Shown: one piece after another, positions 42,857 through 50,727 of the stretch
Numbering within the stretch: the first letter of the stretch is position 1
How the letters are laid out: each line of letters begins with the position of its first letter
NCBI RefSeq assembly: GCF_014648915.1
Contig: NZ_BMSA01000009.1
Coordinates: 124,001 to 188,000, forward strand
DNA from: Streptomyces phaeofaciens
GTDB taxonomy: Bacteria; Actinomycetota; Actinomycetes; Streptomycetales; Streptomycetaceae
Length of the DNA: 64,000 bases
Direction: 5' to 3'
The notes under the pieces: generated by a model
Databases searched by the model: none
What the model saw: only the letters and a program-made list of their open reading frames with translations
What the model was told of the DNA's origin: nothing
Position numbers and translations under genes: made by a program

Positions 42857-43980
42857 AGTACATCGACGAGTTCCAGGACCCGGAGCTGGCGCGCCGGCTC
42901 CTCGACGACATCCACGCCACGGTCACCCGGCCCTGGGCGCTGATGGAGGTCTGCGGCGGACAGACGCACAGCATCATCCGCCACGGCATCGACCAACTCC
43001 TCCCGGACGAGATCGAGTTGATCCACGGGCCGGGTTGCCCGGTGTGCGTGACCCCGCTGGAGGTCATCGACAAGGCCCTGGAGATCGCCTCCCGCCCCGG
43101 GGTGATCTTCTGTTCCTTCGGCGACATGCTCCGGGTGCCGGGCACCGGCCGGGACCTGTTCCAGGTGCGCGGCGAGGGCGGTGACGTCCGCGTCGTCTAC
43201 TCGCCGCTCGACGCGCTGCGGATCGCCCGGCAGAACCCGGACCGCGAGGTGGTGTTCTTCGGCATCGGCTTCGAAACCACCGCACCCCCCAACGCCATGA
43301 CGGTCCATCAGGCCCGCAGACACGGCATCCGGAACTTCAGCATGCTGGTGTCCCACGTCCGCGTGCCCCCCGCCATCGAGGCGATCATGTCGTCGCCGCA
43401 CTGCCGGGTCCAGGGCTTCCTCGCGGCCGGCCACGTGTGCAGCGTGATGGGTGTCGAGGAGTACCCGGAGCTGGCCGAACGCTTCCGGGTGCCGATCGTC
43501 GTGACCGGCTTCGAGCCGCTGGACATCCTCGAGGGAGTGCGCCGGACCGTCCGTCAGCTCGAACGCGGCGAGCACACCGTCGACAACGCCTACGCCCGGG
43601 CCGTCCGCCCGGAGGGCAACCCGGCCGCCCGGGCCATGCTGGAGGACGTCTTCGAGGTCACCGACCGCGCCTGGCGCGGCATCGGGGTGATCCCCGGCAG
43701 CGGCTGGCGGCTGTCGCCGAAGTACCGCGACCACGACGCCGAACACCGCTTCTCCGTCGAGGGCATCCAGACCAGGGAACCCGCCGAGTGCCGCAGCGGC
43801 GAGGTCCTCCAGGGTCTGCTCAAACCGCACGAGTGCGAGGCCTTCGGCACCCTGTGCACCCCGCGCACCCCGCTGGGCGCCACCATGGTCTCCAGCGAGG
43901 GCGCCTGCGCCGCCTACTACCTGTACCGGCGGCTGGACGTGCCCGCCAAGGCCGGGCGGGAGGCGAGCCCCGTTGTCTGA
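42853..43980 (+). CDS. hypD: Hydrogenase assembly scaffold HypD
   Basis: 375 residues. The conserved cysteines are in EVCGGQTHS (Cys34), GPGCPVCVTP (Cys62, Cys65), and the C-terminal GTLCTPRTPLGATM and SSEGACAAYY. HypD holds a [4Fe-4S] cluster and is the scaffold on which HypC, HypE and HypF build the Fe(CN)2CO moiety. Start GTG inside the 4-nt overlap with hypC. The stop lies 8 nt inside the hypE start region. Confidence 0.97.
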   Translation: MKYIDEFQDPELARRLLDDIHATVTRPWALMEVCGGQTHSIIRHGIDQLLPDEIELIHGPGCPVCVTPLEVIDKALEIASRPGVIFCSFGDMLRVPGTGRDLFQVRGEGGDVRVVYSPLDALRIARQNPDREVVFFGIGFETTAPPNAMTVHQARRHGIRNFSMLVSHVRVPPAIEAIMSSPHCRVQGFLAAGHVCSVMGVEEYPELAERFRVPIVVTGFEPLDILEGVRRTVRQLERGEHTVDNAYARAVRPEGNPAARAMLEDVFEVTDRAWRGIGVIPGSGWRLSPKYRDHDAEHRFSVEGIQTREPAECRSGEVLQGLLKPHECEAFGTLCTPRTPLGATMVSSEGACAAYYLYRRLDVPAKAGREASPVV

Positions 43981-45028
43981 CCTCGACCTCACGGCATGGA
44001 CCTGCCCCGCACCGCTGCGCGACCGGCCCCGGGTCGTCATGGGCCACGGCGGCGGCGGAGTCCTCTCCGCCGAACTCGTCCAGCAGATCTTCGCCCCCGC
44101 CTACGGCGGCCAGGCCCTCGCCCAACTCGGCGACGCCGCCGTCCTCTCGCTGGGCGGGGCCCGGCTGGCCTTCTCCACCGACTCCTTCGTGGTGCGGCCG
44201 CTGTTCTTCCCCGGCGGCAGCATCGGCGACCTGGCGGTCAACGGCACCGTCAACGACCTCGCCATGAGCGGCGCCCGCGCCGCGTACCTCTCCTGCGGGT
44301 TCATCCTGGAGGAGGGCGTCGAGCTGGAGGTGGTCACCCGGGTCGCCGAGGCGCTCGGCGCGGCCGCGCGCGCCGCCGGCGTGGAGGTGGCCACCGGTGA
44401 CACCAAGGTGGTGGAGTCCGGCCACGGCGACGGGATCTTCATCAACACGGCCGGCATCGGTCTGGTGCCGGCGGGCGTCGACCTGCGCCCGCAGCGCGTC
44501 GTGCCCGGGGACGTCGTCATCGTCAGCGGCGCCGTCGGCGTCCACGGGGTGGCGATCATGAGTGTGCGGGAGGGCCTGGAGTTCGGGGTGGAGATCGAGA
44601 GCGACTGCGCCGCCCTCGGCGGCCTGGTCGAGGCGATGCTCGCGGTCACCCCGGACCTGCACGTCCTGCGCGATCCCACCCGGGGCGGCCTGGCCGCCGC
44701 GCTCAACGAGATCGCGCAGGCCTCCGGCACCGGCGTCGTCGTCCGCGAGCGCGACGTGCCGGTCCCGCCGGCCGTCGCCAACGCCTGCGCGATCCTCGGC
44801 CTGGACCCCCTGTACGTCGCCAACGAGGGCAAGCTGGTGGCCTTCGTCCCGCGGGAACACGCCGACGCCGTCCTCGACGCGATGCGCGCCCACCCGCTGG
44901 GCGCCGACGCCGTCGTCATCGGCGAGGCCGTCGACACCCATCCCGGCATGGTGGTCGCCCGGACGGGACTGGGCGGGACGCGGGTGGTCGACCTGCCGAT
45001 CGGAGAGCAACTGCCGCGGATCTGCTGA
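43973..45028 (+). CDS. hypE: Carbamoyl dehydratase HypE
   Basis: 351 residues of the AIR synthase/PurM fold. It has RVVMGHGGGGVLSAEL, DSFVVRPLFFPGGSIGDLAV and ATGDTKVVESG, and ends QLPRIC, the conserved C-terminal Cys that carries the thiocarbamate converted to thiocyanate. It starts at TTG 43973, overlapping hypD by 8 nt, with GGGAGG about 9 nt upstream; no in-frame ATG or GTG lies nearer. It completes the maturation set. Confidence 0.95.
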   Translation: MSDLDLTAWTCPAPLRDRPRVVMGHGGGGVLSAELVQQIFAPAYGGQALAQLGDAAVLSLGGARLAFSTDSFVVRPLFFPGGSIGDLAVNGTVNDLAMSGARAAYLSCGFILEEGVELEVVTRVAEALGAAARAAGVEVATGDTKVVESGHGDGIFINTAGIGLVPAGVDLRPQRVVPGDVVIVSGAVGVHGVAIMSVREGLEFGVEIESDCAALGGLVEAMLAVTPDLHVLRDPTRGGLAAALNEIAQASGTGVVVRERDVPVPPAVANACAILGLDPLYVANEGKLVAFVPREHADAVLDAMRAHPLGADAVVIGEAVDTHPGMVVARTGLGGTRVVDLPIGEQLPRIC

Positions 45029-45042
45029 GCCGGACCGCGGGT

Positions 45043-45057
45043 GCGCGGGAGCCGCGC
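45043..45057. terminator. Possible terminator hairpin after hypE
   Basis: The arms GCGCGG (45043-45048) and CCGCGC (45052-45057) with a GAG loop lie 15 nt after the hypE stop and before the convergent DUF6215 gene. The stem is short and there is no U tract, so confidence is low. Confidence 0.35.
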
Positions 45058-45086
45058 GGGGAGTCGGTCGAAGGAGCCGTGGGGCG

Positions 45087-45782
45087 TCAGGCGGTGGTCC
45101 AGCCCGGGAGGTCCGGCAGGACGGTCTCGACGACGCGGAGCAGGGCCGCGTCGTCCGGGACCACCTCGTCCTGGCGCCAGATGACGATCTCGTAGGAGTC
45201 GCCGCCGTCCTTCGCGTCCTGGGCGACCAGCATGCTGCGGGCGATGCCTCCGGGGCCGGTGTCCGCCTTTCCGCTGCCGAGATCGAGGGTCAGGGCGACG
45301 GTCCGGTCCGAGTAGAGGGCCGCCGGGTGTCCCAGGACCGTTCTCGATTGCGCGGCACTGTCCAGCAGGCGGGCCATGTCGGCGACCGGGAGGTTGTCGT
45401 AGAGGGCCGAGATGCGCACGGAGTACGTGTCGAAGGTGACGGTCGCCTCGGGATTCGAGTGCCGGGAGCCGTCGGGCGCCTCGAACGGCATGTCGTGGCC
45501 GGTGGCGGTCCGGGCGCGCTCCTGCGGGGTCCCGAGCAGCGACGACAGGTCCGCACGGTTCAGCGCGGTGCACAGCTGCGCACCGGAGACGTGCCGGGCC
45601 GGCGGGCTCGCGCTCGCCGTGGACGAGCAGGTGGCGGGAGGCCGGTCGTCGGCGGTGTTCTGCGGGAGCGCGCCCGCGAGGGCCCACATCAGCCCCGCCA
45701 CGCCGGCGACCATCACCACCGCCGCGACCACCTGGGCCCCCGTGCTCATGCCCTTCTCGGGCTCGACGACCTCGTCGACCAT
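45087..45782 (-). CDS. DUF6215 family membrane-anchored protein
   Basis: 231 residues. A hydrophobic helix (about 12-36, GAQVVAAVVMVAGVAGLMWALA) is followed by an extracytoplasmic domain containing SGAQLCTALNRADLSSLLGT, PEATVTFDTYSVRISALYDN and SYEIVIWRQDEVVPDD. This is the DUF6215 pattern of Streptomyces, of unknown function. The ATG at 45782 has GGGGGA 8 nt upstream; an in-frame ATG at 45791 is less well placed. It converges with hypE and is divergent from the AraC gene. Confidence 0.85.
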   Translation of the reverse strand: MVDEVVEPEKGMSTGAQVVAAVVMVAGVAGLMWALAGALPQNTADDRPPATCSSTASASPPARHVSGAQLCTALNRADLSSLLGTPQERARTATGHDMPFEAPDGSRHSNPEATVTFDTYSVRISALYDNLPVADMARLLDSAAQSRTVLGHPAALYSDRTVALTLDLGSGKADTGPGGIARSMLVAQDAKDGGDSYEIVIWRQDEVVPDDAALLRVVETVLPDLPGWTTA

Positions 45783-45931
45783 GTGTGCCATCCCCCGCTG
45801 TGCCTCGGGCGCCTCGACGCGCGCGGGGGAGCCTAGCCGGTGATCGTTTCGGGCGGAACCGGATTCGGCATGTTCATGGCGTCCCTGCTCGCGCGGCGCC
45901 GCCCGGCCTCCTGCGGATACACTTCCTGCCG

Positions 45932-46816
45932 ATGATGGCCAAAAAGCGACACGAGATCGCCGAGGTCCCCTTCGCCGCTCCCGTCGGCACGCCCGCAGGC
46001 GTCGAGGTGATGTCACCGGCCGAGCTGCTCAGGCGCGTCCCGGCGCGGACCCTCGCCCGGCCGCAGCGGCCGGACTTCCATCACCTGCTCACGCTCACGT
46101 CGGGCGTGGCGCGGCACACCGTCGACTTCACCGAGCACACCCTGCGGCCGGGCTCCTGGCTGTGGGTCCGCCCCGGGCAGGTGCATCAGTGGGGCGACCT
46201 CACGGGGGCCGAGGGCACGCTGATCCTTTTCCGGCAGGACGTCCTGGACGCGGCCACCGCGACGACCGCCCGACTGGACGACCCGCACGCCCCGGCCGTC
46301 AGCACCCCCGCCGCCGACGAGGCCGCCGCCCTGGACCTGGCCGCCGAGCACCTGAGCCGGGAGTCCGGTGCCCCCGGCCGGCTGCCGCTGGAGGTGCACC
46401 TCGCCGCCGTCCGCCATCTGCTGGCGGTGCTCGTGCTGCGGCTGGCGCACCTCACCGCTCCGGCGGGCGCCGGCGCGCCGGAGCACGACGAGACGTACAC
46501 GCGGTTCCGTGACGCCGTCGAACGGCACTTCACCCGCACCCACCGGGTGGAGGACTACGCCCGGATGCTCGGCTACTCCCCGCGCACGCTCGCCCGGGCC
46601 ACGCTGGCCCGCGCCGGGGTCGGCGCCAAGGAGTTCGTGGACCGCCGGGTCGTCCTGGAGGCCAAGCGGCTGCTGGCGCACAGCGACCGGACCGCCGCCG
46701 GGATCGCCGAGCAGCTCGGCTTCGCCCGTCCCTCCCAGTTCGGCAAGTACTTCACGCACCGGACCGGGCAGTCCCCGATCGGGTTCCGCGACGCGGTCCG
46801 CGGGCGCGGGGAGTAG
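45932..46816 (+). CDS. AraC family transcriptional regulator
   Basis: 294 residues. An N-terminal cupin (about 45-130, FHHLLTLTSGVARHTVDFTE, GSWLWVRPGQVHQWGD) precedes a C-terminal AraC HTH pair (about 205-290, LGYSPRTLARATLARAG and TAAGIAEQLGFARPSQFGKY, FTHRTGQSPIGFRDAVRG). Start ATG 45932 (ATG 45935 also possible). A TACACT -10-like box at 45918-45923 suggests a leaderless message. It converges on the macrodomain gene with a 34-bp gap, so it is not an obvious regulator of that operon. Confidence 0.93.
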   Translation: MMAKKRHEIAEVPFAAPVGTPAGVEVMSPAELLRRVPARTLARPQRPDFHHLLTLTSGVARHTVDFTEHTLRPGSWLWVRPGQVHQWGDLTGAEGTLILFRQDVLDAATATTARLDDPHAPAVSTPAADEAAALDLAAEHLSRESGAPGRLPLEVHLAAVRHLLAVLVLRLAHLTAPAGAGAPEHDETYTRFRDAVERHFTRTHRVEDYARMLGYSPRTLARATLARAGVGAKEFVDRRVVLEAKRLLAHSDRTAAGIAEQLGFARPSQFGKYFTHRTGQSPIGFRDAVRGRGE

Positions 46817-46850
46817 GGCGCGGGGAGCGGCAGGGGGCGGCGGGAGCCGT

Positions 46851-47780
46851 TCACGCGCCGAGGGCGCGCGCGTACGCGGCCTCGTCCTCGGCCCCGAACA
46901 CGGTGAACACGATCCGGTCGAACCGGCCGGGGTGCGCGTCGAGCCAGTCGGCCACGGTGCGCAGGGCGACGGGGGCGGCCGCCTCCTTCGGGTACCCGAA
47001 GACACCGGTGCTCACGGCGCAGAGGGCCAGGGTGCGGATCGCCGCCACCTCGGCGGCGAGATCGAGGCAGGCCCGGTAGGAGGCGGCCAGCGCCCGCGCG
47101 TCGCCGTCGCCGGGCCGGCCGTCGACGACGGGGCCGACGGTGTGCAGGACATGGCGGGCCGGGAGGTGGTAGCCCCGGGTGATCTTGGCGGTCCCGGTCG
47201 GCTCGGCGGCACCCTGGAGGGTGACGACGGTGTGGCAGTCGTCCCGCAGACGGGGCCCGGCGGCGGTGTGCAGGGCGTTGTCGATGCAGGCGTGCAGCGG
47301 CCGGAAGCAGCCGAGCAGGGCGCTGTTGGCGGCGTTGACGACGGCGTCCGCGGCGAGGGTGGTGATGTCCCCCCGCCACAGCGCGGTGCTGCGGGCCGCC
47401 GGGAACGCCGTGCGGGGGAACGCCTCGGCGATCGTGGGCAGCCCGTGCACCCGGGTGACCGGACGCAGTCCGCGTTCCGCGCCGAGGACGGCGTCCAGCG
47501 CGGCGTCGGCGCCCTCGGGCAGCGGGCCGGGCGCCCGGACGGTCAGCAGGGCCCGCAGCAGTCGGCGGGCCGCCGCCGCGTCGGCGTCCGCGAGGTCCCG
47601 CGCGAAGTCGCCGCGCGGACCGAGCCGGGCCACCGCCGGGTCGCCGCCGAGCAGCCGCAGCACCGAACGCACCCCCTCGTCGAGCCGGGCGGCCGGAGCG
47701 GGCGGTGCCGCCGGACGGAAGGGCTCGTCCAGGCCGATCGCGGCGCGGTAGGCGGCCAGGGGCAGGAAACGGGATGTCAA
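46851..47780 (-). CDS. Zinc-dependent-type macrodomain protein
   Basis: 309 residues. The N-terminal 125 residues are helical (the usual leader of SirTM-linked macrodomains). The macrodomain (about 130-309) has GDITTLAADAVVNAANSALL, then GCFRPLHACIDNALH, with Cys158, His163 and Cys165 placed to bind zinc, and AVSTGVFGYPKEAA. These are the features of the Zn-macro subfamily that removes ADP-ribose from proteins. It is the last gene of a leftward trio with an SDR and a class-M sirtuin, 45 bp after the SDR gene. Confidence 0.93.
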   Translation of the reverse strand: MTSRFLPLAAYRAAIGLDEPFRPAAPPAPAARLDEGVRSVLRLLGGDPAVARLGPRGDFARDLADADAAAARRLLRALLTVRAPGPLPEGADAALDAVLGAERGLRPVTRVHGLPTIAEAFPRTAFPAARSTALWRGDITTLAADAVVNAANSALLGCFRPLHACIDNALHTAAGPRLRDDCHTVVTLQGAAEPTGTAKITRGYHLPARHVLHTVGPVVDGRPGDGDARALAASYRACLDLAAEVAAIRTLALCAVSTGVFGYPKEAAAPVALRTVADWLDAHPGRFDRIVFTVFGAEDEAAYARALGA

Positions 47781-47825
47781 CGCAGGGGTCCTCGTACGGC
47801 GTCGGGGGACGGCGGTCGGGCGGGG

Positions 47826-48686
47826 TCAGGCTCGGGCGGCGCGCAGGACGTCGGCCAGCGGCGTGGCGGGACGGCCCGTGAGGCGGGGCACGGCATCGGT
47901 GACGCCCGCCAGCTGGCCGGCCGCGATCGCGGTGTACGTCGACACCCAGGCGTCGAGCTGCCACCGCGGGGCGCCGTAGGAGGCACGGGAGGCGTACGCC
48001 TCCTCGACCGTCTCCGGCCGGTAGGAGACCGTACGGCCGAGCGCCTCCGACAGGGCGCCCGCGGCCTCCTCCAGGGTCAGGGACTCGGGCCCGGTCAGGT
48101 CGTGGACGGCACCGGCGTGGTCGTCCGGCCGGGTCAGGACCGTGGTGGCGGCGTCGGCGATGTCGTCCTGGGCGACGAAGGCGGCCCGCCCCCGCCCGGC
48201 CGGACCGCGGATGACACCGTCCTCGCCGACGAACTCGGGCACGAAGTCCGCGTAGAGGTTGTCGCGCAGAAAGGTGTACGCCAGACCGCGGGCCCGGATG
48301 TGCTCCTCGGTGTGGAAGTGGTCGCGGGCGAGGGTGAACGCGGCGTCGGGCGCGGCACCGTAGAACGACACGTACACCAGGTGCCGTACGCCGGCCTCGG
48401 CGGCGGCGTCCACGAACGTCCGGTGCCGGGCGAGCCGGTCGGCGCTCTCGGAGGCGGACACCATGAGCACGGTCCGCGCGCCGGCGAGGCCCCGCAGGAT
48501 GGCCTCCCGGTCGCCGAAGTCGCCGCAGCGGACAGCCGTGGCGCCGGGCAGCTTCGGCGCCCGCTCGGGGCTGCGCACCAGCAGCCGCTGCGGGACGCCC
48601 CGCCCGGCCAGTCGGCGGGCGACGCGTCCGCCGAGGCGTCCGGTGGCTCCCGTGACGACCAGGGTCGGTTCGGGCGATGCGGTCAT
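47826..48686 (-). CDS. NmrA-like SDR, NAD(P)-binding
   Basis: 286 residues. The N-terminal Rossmann motif VVTGATGRLGGRVARRL (about 10-26) with RSPERAPKL (NADP-type arginine) and VRHLVYVSFYGAAPDAAF place it in the atypical SDR (NmrA/azoreductase-like, quinone reductase 2-like) group. The substrate is unknown. It lies between the sirtuin (69 bp) and macrodomain (45 bp) genes on the same strand, so it is probably part of the ADP-ribosylation operon. A redox role would match the oxidative-stress link of SirTM systems. Confidence 0.9.
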   Translation of the reverse strand: MTASPEPTLVVTGATGRLGGRVARRLAGRGVPQRLLVRSPERAPKLPGATAVRCGDFGDREAILRGLAGARTVLMVSASESADRLARHRTFVDAAAEAGVRHLVYVSFYGAAPDAAFTLARDHFHTEEHIRARGLAYTFLRDNLYADFVPEFVGEDGVIRGPAGRGRAAFVAQDDIADAATTVLTRPDDHAGAVHDLTGPESLTLEEAAGALSEALGRTVSYRPETVEEAYASRASYGAPRWQLDAWVSTYTAIAAGQLAGVTDAVPRLTGRPATPLADVLRAARA

Positions 48687-48755
48687 GGCTGATCACTTCC
48701 GTCGGATCGGATCGGGTCGGGTCGGGTGGGGGCGTGCGCGGGCGGGGTGCCGCCG

Positions 48756-49664
48756 TCACCCGGTGAGGGCGGTGACCGTGTCCAGGAGCAGGTCGGCGCG
48801 GTACGGGAGGGACAGGGCGCGGTCGGCGAGGTCGGCCGGGACGTCCGGGTGGTCGGGATTGACCCGGACCAGGCGCGCCCCGGGGGTGTGCCGCACGAGG
48901 TGCTCCATGGGCAGGCGGATCACTCCCGGTGTATGGAAACCGGCGCCGATCTCCAGGACGAGCAACCGGGCACCGGCGGGCGCGTCGCCCAGCCACCGCA
49001 CCAGCCGGTCCCCGGCCGGCCGGTGGGCGTCGTCGACGAACTCCGGTCCGACCCGCACGTTGGGGAAGACGTCGCCGCCGCAGCGCGGGCAGACGGGCAG
49101 CGCGGCCGGGTCGGTCACCCGGCCCGTGTCCCGGTCGTACGCGGCGAGGACGCGGTCGAGGAACGGCCGGCTCGGCCAGGTCTCGCGGGTGCACGGCACG
49201 GTGCACTGGAGACGCCCGTAGTCGCCCTGGGGCGTGAAGACCCGGTCCGGCTCGAAGCCGTTGCGGGCGAACAGCGCGTCGACGTTCGACGTCGTCACCC
49301 GGTGGTCGCGGTCCCCGACCAGCGCGCGCAGCCGCCGGTAGAGGGGGTTGGGGCGGGTGCCGAAGCGGATGTCGTCGATGTGGACGGCCCAGTAGCCCCA
49401 CATCATGTCGGCGGGCAGCGGTGCGCCCAGCAGGTACCGGGAGCGCAGCCCGAGCCGGTGCAGCGCCGGGAGCAGCTCCCCGAACCGCTCGGCGTCGCCG
49501 TAGTCGTACCCCGCCGCCGCGCTCAGCCCCGCACCGGCGGCGACCAGGATCCGGTCGCACTCGTCGAGCCGGCCGCGCAGCGCCTCGGCGGCTGCCGGGA
49601 GGCCGGCCGCCGGGAGGCCGGCGGGCGGCACGGCGGTCCGCGGCGTGTCGTTCTGGACGGTCAT
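48756..49664 (-). CDS. Class M-type sirtuin (SirTM), protein ADP-ribosyltransferase
   Basis: 302 residues. Sirtuin Rossmann motif VAAGAGLSAAAGYDYGD (about 41-57), then TSNVDALFARNGF with Asn127 and FTPQGDYGRLQC, where Gln146 sits in place of the catalytic His of deacetylase sirtuins. Asn127 and Gln146 are 19 apart, the same spacing as the Asn118/Gln137 pair I recall for S. aureus SirTM. Structural zinc cysteines: Cys154, Cys158, Cys192, Cys195. It probably ADP-ribosylates a target protein using NAD+. ATG with GGAG 5 nt upstream. First gene of the trio, divergent from an IclR gene. Confidence 0.9.
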   Translation of the reverse strand: MTVQNDTPRTAVPPAGLPAAGLPAAAEALRGRLDECDRILVAAGAGLSAAAGYDYGDAERFGELLPALHRLGLRSRYLLGAPLPADMMWGYWAVHIDDIRFGTRPNPLYRRLRALVGDRDHRVTTSNVDALFARNGFEPDRVFTPQGDYGRLQCTVPCTRETWPSRPFLDRVLAAYDRDTGRVTDPAALPVCPRCGGDVFPNVRVGPEFVDDAHRPAGDRLVRWLGDAPAGARLLVLEIGAGFHTPGVIRLPMEHLVRHTPGARLVRVNPDHPDVPADLADRALSLPYRADLLLDTVTALTG

Positions 49665-49754
49665 CTGTCTCCGGGTTCCCTTCGGATCGCGTTCCCCCCT
49701 TCCACTTATGCGCACGGCGGCGGGGAGAGGGAGACCGAAAGGCGACCCGCGATG

Positions 49755-49767
49755 GTCAGAATCCGAC
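49755..49767. promoter_or_regulatory. Imperfect palindrome in sirtuin/IclR intergenic region
   Basis: GTCAGAATCCGAC fits GTCnGAnTCnGAC, with 10 of 13 bases symmetric. It lies midway between the divergent sirtuin start (49664) and IclR start (49841). It could be a regulator site, perhaps for the IclR protein. Weak evidence: the arms are short. Confidence 0.4.
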
Positions 49768-49840
49768 AGCGTGCGGATGACGGGTGCGGGGCGGTCGGGC
49801 TCACCTTGCCGCGAGGGGGCGCCGGGCGCACGCTGGTCCT

Positions 49841-50599
49841 GTGGGTACGGGTGACAGCCCGACGCTGATCACCTCCGTGCAGCGGGCGTTCCGCCTGCTC
49901 GAGGCGGTGAGCGCGCACGAGAACGGCGCGCCGGCCAAACAGCTGGCGCGCGAGACGGGGCTGCCCCTGGCCACCGCCTACCATCTGCTGCGGACCCTGG
50001 TGCACGACGGCTACCTGCGGAAACTGGACGACGGCGGGTTCGTCCTCGGCGACCGGCTGCAAACCCTGCACACCGCGGGCCGGGGGCAGGCGCTGCTCAG
50101 CCGGGTCCGGCCCACCCTCGCCGCCCTGCGCGACGAACTGGCGGCCGCCGCCTACCTCACCTTCTACGAGGAGGGCGAGATCCGGGTCGCCGAGATCGTC
50201 GACGGCCCCCGGGCGCCGCGCGTCGATCTCTGGGTGGGCTTCGAGGACGCGGGGCACGCCACCGCGCTCGGCAAGTCCGTGCTGCGCGAGCTGGACGACG
50301 AGGCCCGCAAGGACTACCTCTCCCGGCACCACCTCGCCGACCTCACGCCCCGGACCATCACCAGCACCCCCGAACTGCTGCGGCGGCTGGACTCCTCGCC
50401 CGTGGCCCCGGCCGTCACGGACCTGGAGGAGTACTCCCTCGGCACGGTCTGCATCGCGGTGCCCGTCTACAGCGGGGGAATCCTCGGCTCGCTCGGCGTC
50501 TCCGTGCCGGCGGACCGGCTCTCCCGGATCGAGGAGATCCGGGCCCGGCTGCTCCCGACCGCGGACCGGGTGACCAGGAGTCTGTCGCTCACTATCTGA
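49841..50599 (+). CDS. IclR family transcriptional regulator
   Basis: 252 residues. The N-terminal winged HTH includes ITSVQRAFRLLEAVSAHENG and ETGLPLATAYHLLRTLVHDG (about 10-70). The IclR effector domain (about 85-252) has DLWVGFEDAGHATALGKSVL and VPVYSGGILGSLGVSVPAD. GTG start at 49841. It is divergent from the sirtuin gene (176 bp) and may regulate it. A perfect 21-bp inverted repeat lies 32 nt after its stop, upstream of the next gene. Confidence 0.93.
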   Translation: MGTGDSPTLITSVQRAFRLLEAVSAHENGAPAKQLARETGLPLATAYHLLRTLVHDGYLRKLDDGGFVLGDRLQTLHTAGRGQALLSRVRPTLAALRDELAAAAYLTFYEEGEIRVAEIVDGPRAPRVDLWVGFEDAGHATALGKSVLRELDDEARKDYLSRHHLADLTPRTITSTPELLRRLDSSPVAPAVTDLEEYSLGTVCIAVPVYSGGILGSLGVSVPADRLSRIEEIRARLLPTADRVTRSLSLTI

Positions 50600-50631
50600 A
50601 AATCGGATCCTTGTGGCATCCCGGGTCGAAC

Positions 50632-50652
50632 CCGTTTCCTTATATGAAACGG
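50632..50652. promoter_or_regulatory. Perfect 7+7+7 inverted repeat CCGTTTC...GAAACGG
   Basis: The arms CCGTTTC (50632-50638) and GAAACGG (50646-50652) are perfect around an AT-rich 7-nt centre. It lies between the IclR gene and the SpoIIE phosphatase gene, about 75 bp before the latter's start. The TTTC..GAAA arms resemble IclR-family operators. A transcription stop for iclR is a less likely reading. Confidence 0.6.
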
Positions 50653-50727
50653 ACATTTCAGGGTGTCGCAGTGGCGCGCACCGGTGACATGTCCGACCGA
50701 CATACAGGTGAGGACTGCGGACCAGGG

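Noticed and set aside
50610..50640. tRNA-like GGGTCGAACCC near the IclR stop
   Set aside because: No acceptor, D-arm or anticodon stem can be folded around it; it is a short GC repeat.
50644..50727. Alternative starts of the membrane phosphatase at ATG 50644 or 50689
   Set aside because: 50644 lies inside the inverted repeat without a ribosome site; 50689 is possible but has only a weak ribosome site. ATG 50728 was kept with a caveat.
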